A stretch of DNA of 64,000 nucleotides from Woeseiaceae bacterium (GCA_021773095.1 JAJFKR010000015.1:62001-126000); one strand, 5' to 3'. Shown: positions 16,568 to 25,847, numbered from the stretch's first letter. The notes: generated by a model not told the origin, from the sequence alone. Translations and numbers: made by a program.

Positions 16568-18841
16568 TTAACCAGCGCTTCGTCGTGAGCGTTGCGCCCC
16601 GCGTCGACCACGACGCTTCGTCGGTGGGCCGGGTGATCTGTTGCCGTTATCCGGAATCGACATGGAGGCAACGAAATAATCCTGAAACCTGGGTTCAACA
16701 GCCGTTTCAATCTTTTCGACCTGACGCACCTTAGCTTCGATCCGTTCTCTGGATTGCTTCTCAAGCAAGGCGATCCTCGCGCCTGTTCCGGCCGCGTTTC
16801 CTGCCGATGAAACCTGTTGCAGGTCACATTCCGGGATCAGGCCCAGTACCATCGCGTACCTGACGTCGATGTGTGCACCGAACGCACCGGCGAGCCTGAT
16901 GCGATCGACCTTGTCAACGCCGAAGCACTCCATCAGCAACATCGCACCGGCATGCAATGCCGCTTTGGCGAGTTGAATCGCACGCACATCGTTTTGCGTG
17001 ACGCGTATTTCCGGCTGCCCTTCGTGCAAGACATACGTGAAGGTTCGACCATCCTCAACGACTCGTGGCGACACAATGCTGTCGTGCGGCCTCACCTTGC
17101 CGTCCGGATCAAGAACACCGGCCAGATACATCTCTGCGATAACCTCGATGATCCCCGACCCGCAAATACCCGTGATGCCGCTTTTCTTTGTCTGCTCCCC
17201 GAACGCCGGATCGTCGGACCACAAATCACAGCCAATGACCTTAAACCGGGATTCCAGCGTCTCCTTGTCTATTCGGACCCGCTCGATAGCACCGGGCGCC
17301 GCACGCTGACCGCAACTGATCTGCGCTCCTTCGAACGCGGGGCCCGTTGGGCTCGATGCGGCAAGCATGCGCTGACTGTTGCCAAGCAACAGTTCGGCAT
17401 TGGTACCGACATCAACAATCAGAGAAACCTCATCGCGTTCAAAGGGTGCCTCGGCCAGCAACACACCGGCGGCATCGGCACCGACGTGACCGGCGATACA
17501 GGGCAACGCATAAATATGGCCGCCGGGATTAATGACGATGTCGATACTTGCTGCCAGAACATCAACGCTGCTGTCGGTCGCCAGCGCGAATGGCGCGGTA
17601 CCCAGCTCCACCGGGTTCAAGCCAAGTACGAGATGCTGCATGATCGGATTACCAACGATCGTCATCTCCATGACGTCAGCAGGATCCTGACCCGCTTGTT
17701 GCGTGACATCTGCGACCAGCTCGTTGATCGCTCCTCGGACTGACGTGATCAGGTCCGCCTCGCCACCATCATTCATCATGATGTAGGAGACGCGGCTCAT
17801 GAGATCTTCGCCGAAACGAATTTGCGGATTCATCAGACCGGCGCTTGCCATGACTTCGCCGCTGGTCAGGTCGCAAAGGTGTGCGGCAATAGTTGTCGAA
17901 CCAACATCCACCGCAATACCGAGTAATCGTTCCTTGAACCCCGGCCATATTGCAACGATCCGCCGCCCGTTTCGGACCGCGACCGTCACTTGCCGGTTAT
18001 CTGTCCTGAGTGCCGCCTGCAACGCTTGTACGACATGGAGATCACAAGACAAATCCGACAGTTGCCACTGCTCCTCTAATACCTGCTGCAAGCGTTCCAG
18101 GTCGCCCATCGCCTCGTGCATATCCGGCTCGCCCACTTCAACAAAGTACGCGTGCACGACGGGATCAATTGAAATGTCGTGCGCTTCGTGCGGTTTGCGT
18201 ACCACCTGGTGATGAACCTGCGAGCTGGCTGGAACATCGATAACAACATCGCCTTGCAACAACGCCTGACAACTCAGTCGTCGTCCCGCTTCTATGCCGC
18301 GCCGCTGGTCGAAATTTCGTTCGGCCTCACCCGTCGAAGTTACGTTCGACGCAAGCGAAGAAATCCCGTGCTTGGCGAACTCACCCTCGGCAACCTCTAT
18401 CTGGCAACGGCCGCAGATCGCGCGGCCGCCGCAAACGGAATCGATATCCACGCCGAGGCTGCGTGCCGCCTGCAGAACCGGTGTAGAGCGTGGAAACCGG
18501 CCGCGTTTGCCCGATGGCATAAAGACGACCAACGCGTCCTTTTTTTCGATGATTCCGCCAGCTTTCACAACGGACTCCAGAAATTCGTCAGTGAACTGAG
18601 CTTCCAGTGCGGCGACCCGTTCATTGACCAGCGCTTCGAGATCGCCGTCAACGGCTTCCTCCTCACGCCGCCAATCCTCCAGATACGCGTCGCTGGAGCC
18701 GCGCCCGGCCCGCATCGCCGCACGATCAATCGCTTTAGCAAAACGGGGCGCCAGCTCCTGTTTGAAGCCGTTCTTGCGGCCAGCACGACCAACCACCTGC
18801 GAGGGTATGTCGCGCCAGTAGATGCAAATTAATTTCGCCAT
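16568..18841 (-). CDS. Corrinoid-protein reductive activator: virulence-factor domain + 2Fe-2S ferredoxin + ASKHA ATPase fusion
   Basis: A 757-residue protein from the start [16 protein letters not shown]; an upstream in-frame ATG at 18979 would run deep into DUF1638 and is rejected. Residues 1-100 match the small virulence-factor domain I recall from bacterial methyltransferase clusters. Residues 103-205 are a plant-type ferredoxin with Cys137, 143, 146 and 191 ([10 protein letters not shown] spacing). The rest is RACo-like with an ASKHA core ([45 protein letters not shown]). Such proteins use ATP and the iron-sulphur cluster to reduce inactive cob(II)amide back to cob(I). A basic tail ([13 protein letters not shown]) ends the protein. 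It overlaps DUF1638 by 13 bp. Confidence 0.9.
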   Translation of the reverse strand: MAKLICIYWRDIPSQVVGRAGRKNGFKQELAPRFAKAIDRAAMRAGRGSSDAYLEDWRREEEAVDGDLEALVNERVAALEAQFTDEFLESVVKAGGIIEKKDALVVFMPSGKRGRFPRSTPVLQAARSLGVDIDSVCGGRAICGRCQIEVAEGEFAKHGISSLASNVTSTGEAERNFDQRRGIEAGRRLSCQALLQGDVVIDVPASSQVHHQVVRKPHEAHDISIDPVVHAYFVEVGEPDMHEAMGDLERLQQVLEEQWQLSDLSCDLHVVQALQAALRTDNRQVTVAVRNGRRIVAIWPGFKERLLGIAVDVGSTTIAAHLCDLTSGEVMASAGLMNPQIRFGEDLMSRVSYIMMNDGGEADLITSVRGAINELVADVTQQAGQDPADVMEMTIVGNPIMQHLVLGLNPVELGTAPFALATDSSVDVLAASIDIVINPGGHIYALPCIAGHVGADAAGVLLAEAPFERDEVSLIVDVGTNAELLLGNSQRMLAASSPTGPAFEGAQISCGQRAAPGAIERVRIDKETLESRFKVIGCDLWSDDPAFGEQTKKSGITGICGSGIIEVIAEMYLAGVLDPDGKVRPHDSIVSPRVVEDGRTFTYVLHEGQPEIRVTQNDVRAIQLAKAALHAGAMLLMECFGVDKVDRIRLAGAFGAHIDVRYAMVLGLIPECDLQQVSSAGNAAGTGARIALLEKQSRERIEAKVRQVEKIETAVEPRFQDYFVASMSIPDNGNRSPGPPTKRRGRRGAQRSRRSAG

Positions 18842-19431
18842 TGGACGACCTGCTCCCGGATGTTGTGCTGCAACGGCTCGAGCCCCGTGTGCCGGTGACA
18901 GTACTCGAGTCCCAAGAACTCCGCATGAGCTCGTGCGGCAGATATGAGGGCTGGCGAATCCGATTGCGACAGATAACAAAGGCGCCGATAGTTGCCGAAA
19001 TAGGCAGACATCAGCTCCGGATGCCGATCGAGTCCCAAGCCTTGTTTCACAAGCCGATCAAAATGGCGTGCCAGAAAATCGGTCAGGTAAAACGTACCCG
19101 GCTCCTCGTCTGCCAGTTCTTTGAATACGTTCGCGCCGGCGAAGAATTCATAGCAATGGGCACCGGGCAATCGCTGCACCTTAAATTCAGTAAGCACTTC
19201 GTCCAGCTTTCCTCCGCTACCGCAATCGGCGTAGGCAACGAAGATGTTCTCGAACCTCGACTGCTGTTTTTCGATCTCTGCCCTGACTGCGCCCGCTATT
19301 TTCTCGGGCCGATTGTGAAGCTCCGCAGGCAGGCATTGTATTTTTATATTCGACCAACCGTTCAGTCTCTTAATCCCGACGATCTCCTTCGCCAGCGCAC
19401 CGCACGCTATTATCAGCACTGTCTCTTTCAT
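18829..19431 (-). CDS. DUF1638 family protein of the corrinoid methyltransferase operon
   Basis: A 200-residue soluble protein starting MKETVLIIACGALAKEI, the usual N-terminus of DUF1638. Conserved features include Cys10, VAYADCGSGGKLDEVL (66-81), a GAHCYEFFAG motif (90-99) and an FYLTDFLARHFD segment. The cysteines could bind a metal or corrinoid, but no biochemical role is settled. It is found with MttB-like methyltransferases and RACo proteins in other bacteria. It is the first gene of the operon, overlapping the reactivase start by 13 bp. Confidence 0.88.
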   Translation of the reverse strand: MKETVLIIACGALAKEIVGIKRLNGWSNIKIQCLPAELHNRPEKIAGAVRAEIEKQQSRFENIFVAYADCGSGGKLDEVLTEFKVQRLPGAHCYEFFAGANVFKELADEEPGTFYLTDFLARHFDRLVKQGLGLDRHPELMSAYFGNYRRLCYLSQSDSPALISAARAHAEFLGLEYCHRHTGLEPLQHNIREQVVQWRN

Positions 19432-19731
19432 CGCATGAACTCAGGGCGCGGCATGCAGCGACATAGACTGATTCCGCTAACCGTTCTTAATGATTGAATT
19501 GATTGGGAATTTTACCGGACCAGCGCCCCGGCGAACCAGATCGAATTCCACAATATGCAACAGGCATCGATATTTCGCCCAACTTTCGTCTTGCAGTCAA
19601 GCACTTACAAATTACGGCTTATCGACGGCAGCTAGTTCGCTACGGTATTTTAGTCATCCGAAACGCGCGATTTTGGGGAACTTTCAAGTTGCCAATCGTT
19701 CGAACGGGCTGATACTTACGGAGTGAAAAAA

Positions 19732-20181
19732 ATGAAGAAAACAATTTCAATGGTTTGCTTGATCCTGAGTTTTGCGGCATTTAGCGCATCGGCGGCAGGG
19801 ATACCGCCGGAACAAGTCACTCGCCCCGAAGGCACTGAAGCATTTCAGGGCGACCGTGCTGAGCTGGTTGCCAAGGGAGAACTACTCTGGAATGACAAGA
19901 GTGTGAGCGATAACGGCAAGAAAGCCTGCGTCAGCTGTCACAAAAGCGCCACGAAGATGTTCAAGGCTTCTTTTCAGGACGATTACCCGCATGCGGTGAA
20001 GATGGCCAAAAAGAAATCCAAGATGGCAGAGGTCGATGCAGAGCAGATGGTGCAGTTCTGTATGCTGGCCGCGATGAAGAATGACGACGTTCTTCCCTGG
20101 GATTCGGAAGAATTGGCGGCATTAACCGCTTTTACGGTAGACGTAATCCAGAAAGACTATAGAGCGGCCAAAGCGAAGTAA
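19732..20181 (+). CDS. Exported mono-haem c-type cytochrome
   Basis: A 149-residue protein with a signal peptide (ends SASA). GGAG sits eight bases before the ATG at 19732, which is preferred to a GTG three codons upstream. One haem motif CVSCH lies about 65 residues in, within the context GELLWNDKSVSDNGKKAC. The following helices are rich in lysine and methionine (KMAKKKSKMAEVDAEQM), so a methionine axial ligand is possible. The domain resembles small cytochromes of the diheme-peroxidase/SoxX-like group, but I do not recognise a specific family. It stands alone, with 291 bp of gene-free DNA upstream. Confidence 0.8.
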   Translation: MKKTISMVCLILSFAAFSASAAGIPPEQVTRPEGTEAFQGDRAELVAKGELLWNDKSVSDNGKKACVSCHKSATKMFKASFQDDYPHAVKMAKKKSKMAEVDAEQMVQFCMLAAMKNDDVLPWDSEELAALTAFTVDVIQKDYRAAKAK

Positions 20182-20203
20182 TCCAACAAGCAGCGGATTG
20201 ATC

Positions 20204-20234
20204 GCGTAATCAGGGCGTATTGCCCTGATTACGC
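20204..20234. terminator. Bidirectional hairpin between two cytochrome genes
   Basis: A perfect 13-bp stem, GCGTAATCAGGGC against GCCCTGATTACGC, with a 5-base loop. It lies between convergent genes ending at 20181 (+) and 20242 (-). No T-tract follows on either strand, so termination may be weak or serve mainly to protect 3' ends. Confidence 0.6.
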
Positions 20235-20241
20235 TACTCGT

Positions 20242-20604
20242 TTAGTCCTCATCAGGAACAATGCTGGCATCGAGCGTCATGATGTAGGCAACCACATCAT
20301 CGATAGCCTGATCATCAAGATCGGTAGCCATCGGCTGCATCACGGGACCGTATTCATCGCCTTCATTCGTGCCGCGTGCTTCGTCCCGAAAATTCTGCAA
20401 CTGTCGAATGAGATACCAGTCAAGCTGACCTGCAAGTTTCGGAGCACCGTAGTCTTCGCCGCCTTCGGCGTCGTCTCCATGGCAGATTGAACAATCGTCG
20501 TAGACTTCTTCGCCACGGGTCAGCGCAGCGTCATCAGCCACTACCTGCCCGCCATAAGTCAGGGCCAAAACTGCACCGGCCAGCAGCAAATTCTTATTGA
20601 TCAT
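20242..20604 (-). CDS. Class I cytochrome c (c553/c5 type), periplasmic
   Basis: A 120-residue protein. The ATG at 20604 is chosen because GGAGAG lies four bases upstream; an in-frame ATG at 20616 overlaps that site. The signal peptide ends at VVA. The haem motif is CSICH, and the distal methionine is probably in PVMQPMATDLDDQAIDDVVAY, the typical C-terminal helix. Extra acidic residues give a very low predicted pI. These proteins shuttle electrons between bc1-type complexes and oxidases. It follows the PLP decarboxylase gene on the same strand by 18 bp, an unusual pairing. Confidence 0.9.
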   Translation of the reverse strand: MINKNLLLAGAVLALTYGGQVVADDAALTRGEEVYDDCSICHGDDAEGGEDYGAPKLAGQLDWYLIRQLQNFRDEARGTNEGDEYGPVMQPMATDLDDQAIDDVVAYIMTLDASIVPDED

Positions 20605-20622
20605 AAAGCTCTCCATTTCTTG

Positions 20623-22002
20623 TTATTTACCCTCTCCTTGTAGACCCATTGCGATCACCTTAATTCCACTAAGGAAATCCTCAAGGTCTTTAGGAACCAA
20701 ATCTGCGTTCACGATCACCATGCGAATGAAATGCTGCCTGTTGAAAGTGCCATGGCCCACCTTACCGAAGCCTTTCTTGTCCAGCGCAGAGCAAATCCTG
20801 TCGCTTGCAACACCGCGGTATTGGAAGCAGACATTGAGTGAAGCGGGCTCGATTATCAATTCGAAAGCAGGGTCCGACTTGATCATGGACACGATTTCGT
20901 CGCGCAACAGAAATTGTTTTTCGAGGCGTTGCTCAAATCCTTTGTTTCCGAGTTGCTTCCAGAGCGCCCAGAGCTTGAAAGCGTCATTGCGGCGTCCGCA
21001 CTGCAAAGACTTCATGCCCGGATTCAGCTCATCAGCATCATCCTGAAATAAATAATCGGAGACCTCCGAAAAATTGTCGATCAGTAGCCCCTTCTTCTTG
21101 CTGAGTAACATGGAGCAAGTCAGCGGCACACCCATCATTTTATGCGGATTCCAGCTCACAGAATCTGCCAGTTCGATTCCCGGTAGCAGCGCTGCGCGCT
21201 TCTTGCTCATGAGTACACTCGCCCCGTAGGAGCCGTCTACATGCACCCAGATTCCATGTTTCTTTGCGATCGCACCGACTTGAGTCACGTCATCAAAAGC
21301 ACCCAGCACCGTGGTGCCGGCCGTAAGATTCACAAAAAATGGAATAAAACCGGCGGCCAGGTCTTGCTCAACCTGTTTTCCAAAATCATCCGCCTGCATC
21401 TCGCCACGATCATTCACCGCAATCTCGCGAACATTCTCTCTGCCGATACCAAGAATGCCGGCATTTTTCCTGATCGAATAATGGCCCTCCGCTGAGGTAT
21501 ACGCGGTGAAGGTATTACCAGCAACTCCATGGTCGCGAACACCGGCAACAGAGGTGTTGCGCGCAACAACCATGGCGACCAGGTTACCCAATGAACCCCC
21601 CGGGCAAAACGTGCCTTCTCCATCAGTAAATCCGATGACATCGCAGGCTTTTCGTAATAACTCATGCTCGATGAGCACGTGCGGACCAGCAACCTTGTAG
21701 GTATACATCGAATTATTCATGCGAGCGACCATCATGTCTGCAACCACAGCCAGATCTTCTTTGCCGCCAAATAATTGGTTGAAGAAAAGCCGATTGGCCG
21801 TTTTGGGCGTTCTGATGACAATGGCTTTGAGGATTTCCATCAGCTCATCCTGCGGCGTCGGCTCATCCTCTATTTGCAATGGAACGCGCTCTCGAATCGC
21901 TTCCGGCGAATAGAACGTGCCTTCCGATTCGGAACCTTCATAGGCATCAATGAGTGATTGCAATTGGCTTATGAGTGTTTGCGGTCTTATGGCTGATTCC
22001 AC
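20623..22002 (-). CDS. Group II PLP-dependent amino-acid decarboxylase (glutamate/cysteine-sulfinate type)
   Basis: A 459-residue cytosolic enzyme of the pyridoxal-dependent decarboxylase family. The PLP lysine is in DSVSWNPHKMMGVPL; the cofactor aspartate is in HVDGSYGASVLM; the phosphate-binding region is PGGSLGNLVAM. The layout (RMNNSMYTYKVAGPHVLIE, then EGHYSIRKNAGILGIG) resembles animal-type GAD65/cysteine-sulfinate decarboxylases and related bacterial aspartate 1-decarboxylases more than GadB. Products could be GABA, hypotaurine or beta-alanine; substrate is not decidable here. It is in one likely operon with the cytochrome c553 downstream and divergent from the DUF3592 gene. Confidence 0.9.
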   Translation of the reverse strand: MESAIRPQTLISQLQSLIDAYEGSESEGTFYSPEAIRERVPLQIEDEPTPQDELMEILKAIVIRTPKTANRLFFNQLFGGKEDLAVVADMMVARMNNSMYTYKVAGPHVLIEHELLRKACDVIGFTDGEGTFCPGGSLGNLVAMVVARNTSVAGVRDHGVAGNTFTAYTSAEGHYSIRKNAGILGIGRENVREIAVNDRGEMQADDFGKQVEQDLAAGFIPFFVNLTAGTTVLGAFDDVTQVGAIAKKHGIWVHVDGSYGASVLMSKKRAALLPGIELADSVSWNPHKMMGVPLTCSMLLSKKKGLLIDNFSEVSDYLFQDDADELNPGMKSLQCGRRNDAFKLWALWKQLGNKGFEQRLEKQFLLRDEIVSMIKSDPAFELIIEPASLNVCFQYRGVASDRICSALDKKGFGKVGHGTFNRQHFIRMVIVNADLVPKDLEDFLSGIKVIAMGLQGEGK

Positions 22003-22165
22003 TGCTGGGCCTTATTCGTGTTCTTGAAAGTATGTGGCGCGCATTATTGCACGCTGATTCAGCCTTGTTTATTCAAATTAAGAACTGAGACCGACGCACG
22101 GGTGATAATCAGTATGTCCAACTTACAATTCCTTATGTGAGTTCACCGAGCCCCCTGCATTTGTC

Positions 22166-23896
22166 ATGAAAAGTAAATTACTAATGACCATATTCGCACT
22201 GCCATTTTTTGGTATTGGCGTGTGGATGCTTTGGTCTGTGAGTACGACGCTCTATCAAGCCACGCAAATGAAAGATTGGGCAGCGGTTGAGGCTAGCGTA
22301 CTACGTGGTGGCTATGAAACGCATCGGGGTGACGATTCTGACACTTATGAAGCCTATGCCGAATATTCATATTCCTACGGTGGTCAGCGATACTCGGGGC
22401 AGCGAGTTTCGCTCAGCGTTGGCGGCGACAATATTTCCGAGTACCAAAGAGACATCGGCCGAGACTTGCGGACGGCGGCGGCTGGCGGCAAAGCGATTCT
22501 CGTTTACGTCGACCCGGAAGAACCACAGTATTCCATTATCGATCGAGACATTCGCTGGGCACTGATCGGATTCAAATCGATTTTCATTTTCGCTTTTGGC
22601 GGTGTCGGACTCGGATTGCTGATTTTTAGCTGGCGCCGCAAAGCAGGAAAAGACGCCAGCAAAGCAGATTACGCCAAGTCACCGTGGCTGCTCAACGATG
22701 ACTGGCAGACAGCGACCATTCGTTCCAGCTCCAAAGCGGCCATGTGGGCTGCCTGGATATTTGCGGCATTCTGGAACGTGATCTCCGCAGCTCTGCCGTT
22801 TGTGGTGTATCAGGAAGTTGTCGACAAAGAAAATTATATCGCGCTGCTCGGGCTGATCTTTCCATTGGTTGGCATCGGCCTGTTGACCTGGGCAGTCCGC
22901 CGCACGCTTGAATGGCGTCGTTTTGGTGCGGCACCGGCAACGCTGGACCCTTTTCCAGGCTCCATCGGCGGTCACGTAGGCGGCACCATCGACTTAAACC
23001 TGCCGTTTGATCCGACAGCACGCTTCAAAATGACGTTGAATCATTTGCACAGTTATATCTCGGGTAGCGGCAAGAGACGCAGCCGAAAAGAAAATGCCAA
23101 GTGGCAGGATGCGGTAGTGGCACACGCAGAACGAGGCGCAGTGGGCACAAGATTAGTCTTCCGCTTTGACGTGCCTGAAGGTCTCAAGCCATCGGACACA
23201 GATCAGGGTGACAGTTATTACCTCTGGAGACTGAATTTGCGTGCAGAACTGCCTGGCACCGACCTTGACCGTGACTATGAAATTCCCGTCTACGAGACTG
23301 GCGTGCAATCACGCTATCTTTCAAACCGGGTGGTGCAAAAAGCTCAGGAAGAACAGGACGTACTGGACACGATAGCCGTCGGTCAAATTATAGCCGTGCG
23401 CAGGCGTGGTGGAGTATTACAGATGGTGTACCCGATCGGCCGCTATCTCGGTTCATCACTCGTTGGCTTGCTCATTGGGTCGATTTTTACGGCCATAGGC
23501 TGGTATACGGCCGTGCGTGCCGGGCATACGATATTTGGTAGCCTTTTCGGTGGCATAGGAGCGCTCGTCGCAATTTCCAGCTTGTACGCAATGCTCAATT
23601 CGCTGGTCGTGTACCGTGAAGGTGACTGGATCAAGTCAGTGCGGCGGATTTTGGGTGTTCCTGTCGGTCGCAAGCAATTGCGGCACGGTAACTTCGACAA
23701 GTTAAAGAAAAAGAGTAGCTCGCAAACCCGTTCCGGGAGCAAACACGTCATTTACTATGCTGTCTATGCGCTGGATCTGGGCGGCAATGAGATGCTTGTG
23801 GGTGAAGGATTCAAAGGCGAAAATGAGGCAGCCGCGGCGATGCGCGTCATCAGCAGCACATTGAACCTCGATCCGATCGCGGCAGACTTTGACTAG
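22166..23896 (+). CDS. DUF3592 family inner-membrane protein
   Basis: A 576-residue protein with transmembrane segments at about 5-27 (LLMTIFALPFFGIGVWMLWS), 128-152, 194-212, 222-243 and 420-462. Residues 35-120 form a DUF3592-type domain (AAVEASVLRGGYETHRGDD, then AEYSYSYGGQRYSGQRVS and ILVYVDPEEPQYSIID). A second soluble domain at 265-400 is beta-rich and basic. No catalytic motif is recognised. The gene is followed by the tRNA operon on the opposite strand. The function is unknown. Confidence 0.82.
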   Translation: MKSKLLMTIFALPFFGIGVWMLWSVSTTLYQATQMKDWAAVEASVLRGGYETHRGDDSDTYEAYAEYSYSYGGQRYSGQRVSLSVGGDNISEYQRDIGRDLRTAAAGGKAILVYVDPEEPQYSIIDRDIRWALIGFKSIFIFAFGGVGLGLLIFSWRRKAGKDASKADYAKSPWLLNDDWQTATIRSSSKAAMWAAWIFAAFWNVISAALPFVVYQEVVDKENYIALLGLIFPLVGIGLLTWAVRRTLEWRRFGAAPATLDPFPGSIGGHVGGTIDLNLPFDPTARFKMTLNHLHSYISGSGKRRSRKENAKWQDAVVAHAERGAVGTRLVFRFDVPEGLKPSDTDQGDSYYLWRLNLRAELPGTDLDRDYEIPVYETGVQSRYLSNRVVQKAQEEQDVLDTIAVGQIIAVRRRGGVLQMVYPIGRYLGSSLVGLLIGSIFTAIGWYTAVRAGHTIFGSLFGGIGALVAISSLYAMLNSLVVYREGDWIKSVRRILGVPVGRKQLRHGNFDKLKKKSSSQTRSGSKHVIYYAVYALDLGGNEMLVGEGFKGENEAAAAMRVISSTLNLDPIAADFD

Positions 23897-23919
23897 TTTA
23901 GAAAATGCAGCGGGAAAAG

Positions 23920-23995
23920 TGGTGGGCCCTCGGGGGCTCGAACCCCGGACCAAGAGATTAAGAGTCTCCTGCTCTACCAACTGAGCTAAAGGCCC
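23920..23995 (-). tRNA. tRNA-Lys (anticodon CTT)
   Basis: A 76-nt tRNA with acceptor GGGCCTT pairing AGGGCCC (one G-U) and encoded CCA. The anticodon stem GGAGA/TCTCT encloses loop CTCTTAA, so the anticodon is CTT, reading AAG. It is the last gene of the four-tRNA transcript. Confidence 0.95.
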
Positions 23996-24004
23996 CACCT
24001 GAAA

Positions 24005-24081
24005 TGGGGTGGATGACGGGACTCGAACCCGCGACGACCGGCATCACAAGCCGGGGCTCTACCAACTGAGCTACACCCACC
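24005..24081 (-). tRNA. tRNA-His (anticodon GTG)
   Basis: A 77-nt tRNA with the extra G-1 typical of tRNA-His paired to the C discriminator, and CCA encoded. The anticodon stem CCGGC/GCCGG holds loop TTGTGAT, anticodon GTG. Spaced 9 nt from tRNA-Lys. Confidence 0.97.
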
Positions 24082-24114
24082 ATCGTACTTTCTTTATCCT
24101 AACATCGCGCCTGA

Positions 24115-24191
24115 TGGCGCGCCCGGCAGGACTCGAACCTGCAACATCCGGATTAGAAATCCGGTGCTCTATCCGGTTGAGCTACGGGCGC
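24115..24191 (-). tRNA. tRNA-Arg (anticodon TCT)
   Basis: A 77-nt tRNA with acceptor GCGCCCG/CGGGCGC, discriminator G and encoded CCA. The anticodon stem CCGGA/TCCGG holds loop TTTCTAA, giving TCT, reading AGA and AGG. Confidence 0.97.
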
Positions 24192-24228
24192 ATTCAAAAC
24201 GGCCGTTCTGCCAGACAGGAAAATCGGC

Positions 24229-24305
24229 TGGTCGGGGCAGAGAGATTCGAACTCCCGACCCTCTGCTCCCAAAGCAGATGCGCTACCAGGCTGCGCCATG
24301 CCCCG
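24229..24305 (-). tRNA. tRNA-Pro (anticodon TGG)
   Basis: A 77-nt tRNA with acceptor CGGGGCA/TGCCCCG, discriminator A and encoded CCA. The loop TTTGGGA in stem CTGCT/AGCAG gives anticodon TGG. It is first in the operon Pro-Arg-His-Lys. Confidence 0.97.
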
Positions 24306-24361
24306 ATGCCAGATTTTCCGCCACGCAACGCCAGCCAAAGCCAGATATCGCGCGGGGTGCG

Positions 24362-24390
24362 ATAATACGGGCGCATCGCCGGGCAAGCAA
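24362..24390 (-). promoter_or_regulatory. Promoter of the Pro-Arg-His-Lys tRNA operon
   Basis: Minus strand: -35 TTGCTT (24390-24385), exact 17-bp spacer, -10 TATTAT (24367-24362), then a GC-rich discriminator (CGCACCCCGCGCG). The 5' end of tRNA-Pro is 57 bases downstream. Such discriminators are typical of stringently controlled tRNA promoters. Confidence 0.65.
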
Positions 24391-24482
24391 GCGATTCTCG
24401 CCGCTATTTTGGCAGCATGGTCGCCTGCCGCAGGCTCAGGTATATTGCCGGTTCTGGCTTCACCATTAATTCCGGAATATCG

Positions 24483-25091
24483 ATGCAAAAGACGCTCCTG
24501 ACGCTCATCCTCGCGATGTCCTTCACAATAACCTGTGCCGCCGACAAGGTACCGGCCCACCCTCACATCGAGGTCGTTACGACCGAGGGTATATTTAAGC
24601 TCGAGCTGGATGGCAAAGCGGCGCCTTTGACCGTCGCGAACTTCATCAAGCTGGTCGATTCCGGATTTTACGACGGCACCGTTTTTCATCGCATATTGCC
24701 GGGCTTCATGGCCCAGGGTGGCGGATATACGCCAGGCTTCAAGCTCAAGGAACCCGAAGAAACGGTGCCCAATGAATCCGGTAATGGTCTGAGTAACCTG
24801 CGCGGCACAATTGCTATGGCCCGCACCAGCGATCCACACTCGGCCGCTTCGCAATTTTTCATCAACGTCGCGAATAACGTCGGACAGGATGCTGCGTCTC
24901 CGAATCTCGATCCGGTGAAACACACGGTGCGTGGCAGTTGGGGATTCACAGTCTTCGGGTTTGTTTTTGAAGGGATGGATGTTGTTGACGCAATCACCAA
25001 TGCTGAATCTGCGCCGAACGGCCCGGGCGGTGCACCCGCCCCCACCGTCCCTATCGTGATCAAGAAAATGTCACGCATCACCTACGAATAA
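24483..25091 (+). CDS. Periplasmic cyclophilin-type peptidyl-prolyl cis-trans isomerase
   Basis: A 202-residue protein from MQKTLLTLILAMSF with a signal peptide ending near CAA; an in-frame ATG at 24417 would put the hydrophobic core too far in and is rejected. The cyclophilin core is clear: PLTVANFIKLVDSGFYDGT, FHRILPGFMAQGGG (catalytic Arg in FHR), MARTSDPHSAASQFFINVA and a conserved FGFVFEGMDVVDAI. It isomerises Xaa-Pro bonds and helps fold exported proteins. It lies directly before lpxH (one base apart), a common pairing of ppi and lpxH in proteobacteria. Confidence 0.95.
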   Translation: MQKTLLTLILAMSFTITCAADKVPAHPHIEVVTTEGIFKLELDGKAAPLTVANFIKLVDSGFYDGTVFHRILPGFMAQGGGYTPGFKLKEPEETVPNESGNGLSNLRGTIAMARTSDPHSAASQFFINVANNVGQDAASPNLDPVKHTVRGSWGFTVFGFVFEGMDVVDAITNAESAPNGPGGAPAPTVPIVIKKMSRITYE

Positions 25092-25092
25092 C

Positions 25093-25815
25093 ATGACGAC
25101 ACTATTCATATCGGATCTGCATCTCGATGCCGGACAACCCGATATTGGTGAGCAGTTCCTGAGCTTCCTCAACTCCGATGCGCGCGAGGCCGACGCCCTC
25201 TATATTCTTGGCGACCTGTTCGAAGCATGGCTCGGCGACGACGACCCCAATCCCTATTACGGTGAGATGAAGTCCGCAATTCGAGAAGTCGTGGATGCCG
25301 GCGTACCCGTGAACTTCATGCACGGCAATCGGGACTTTATGATTGGCGCGCGGTTTGCTGGCGAAACCGGCGTGTCAATCATCGCCGATCCAACTGTCAT
25401 CAATCTATACGGCCGTGACGTCGTTCTTTGTCACGGCGACGCGCTGTGTACCGACGACCTGCCGTATCAAAAAATGCGTGCGATGACACGCGACCCGGAA
25501 TGGCAGGCCATGATGCTCCAAAAATCGATCGAAGAACGTATCGCGATCGCCGTAAAGGTTCGCAAGGAAAGCATTGCACGCGGTGAATCGCTCAGCGACG
25601 AAATCATGGACGTGAACCAGGACTCCGTAATCGCGACACTTCGAGAACATGAAGTCGATACGATGTTGCACGGACATACACATCGACCAGCGGTGCATGC
25701 AGTGGATCTTGGGGGCTCCATCGGAACTCGCATCGTGCTCGGTGATTGGTACGAACACGGCAGTGTGGTTCGGTGGGACGAGAGTGGGCCTCGACTGGAA
25801 ACAATGGGCCGGTAA
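25093..25815 (+). CDS. lpxH: UDP-2,3-diacylglucosamine diphosphatase
   Basis: A 240-residue calcineurin-like metallophosphoesterase of lipid A synthesis. It cleaves UDP-2,3-diacylglucosamine to lipid X and UMP at the inner membrane. The metal-binding motifs are in order: SDLHLDA (Asp8, His10), LGDLFEAWLGDD (GD motif), HGNRDFMIG (GNRD), CHGDALCTDD and HGHTHRP. Length matches E. coli LpxH. It ends 10 bp before a REP element and converges on miaE. Confidence 0.97.
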   Translation: MTTLFISDLHLDAGQPDIGEQFLSFLNSDAREADALYILGDLFEAWLGDDDPNPYYGEMKSAIREVVDAGVPVNFMHGNRDFMIGARFAGETGVSIIADPTVINLYGRDVVLCHGDALCTDDLPYQKMRAMTRDPEWQAMMLQKSIEERIAIAVKVRKESIARGESLSDEIMDVNQDSVIATLREHEVDTMLHGHTHRPAVHAVDLGGSIGTRIVLGDWYEHGSVVRWDESGPRLETMGR

Positions 25816-25824
25816 CCTTTGGGG

Positions 25825-25847
25825 TCGCGCGCTGGGCGCGCTCCTAC
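25825..25847 (-). repeat. REP element b
   Basis: A single minus-strand copy of the GTAGGAGCGCGCC family (GCGCGCCCAGCGCGCGA variant) between convergent lpxH and miaE. The TAG of its GTAG foot (25846-25844) is the stop codon of miaE, preceded by CTG. Confidence 0.88.

Noticed and set aside
16817-17743. A 308-residue plus-strand open frame
   Set aside because: It is antisense to the reactivase, whose ferredoxin and ASKHA motifs are unambiguous.
18842-18979. Longer start of the reactivase
   Set aside because: The extra 46 residues are the DUF1638 coding sequence read in another frame; the conserved domain starts at MAKLICIYW.
24153-24923. A 256-residue minus-strand open frame
   Set aside because: It covers two tRNA genes and lies antisense to the cyclophilin gene; its sequence has no domain character.
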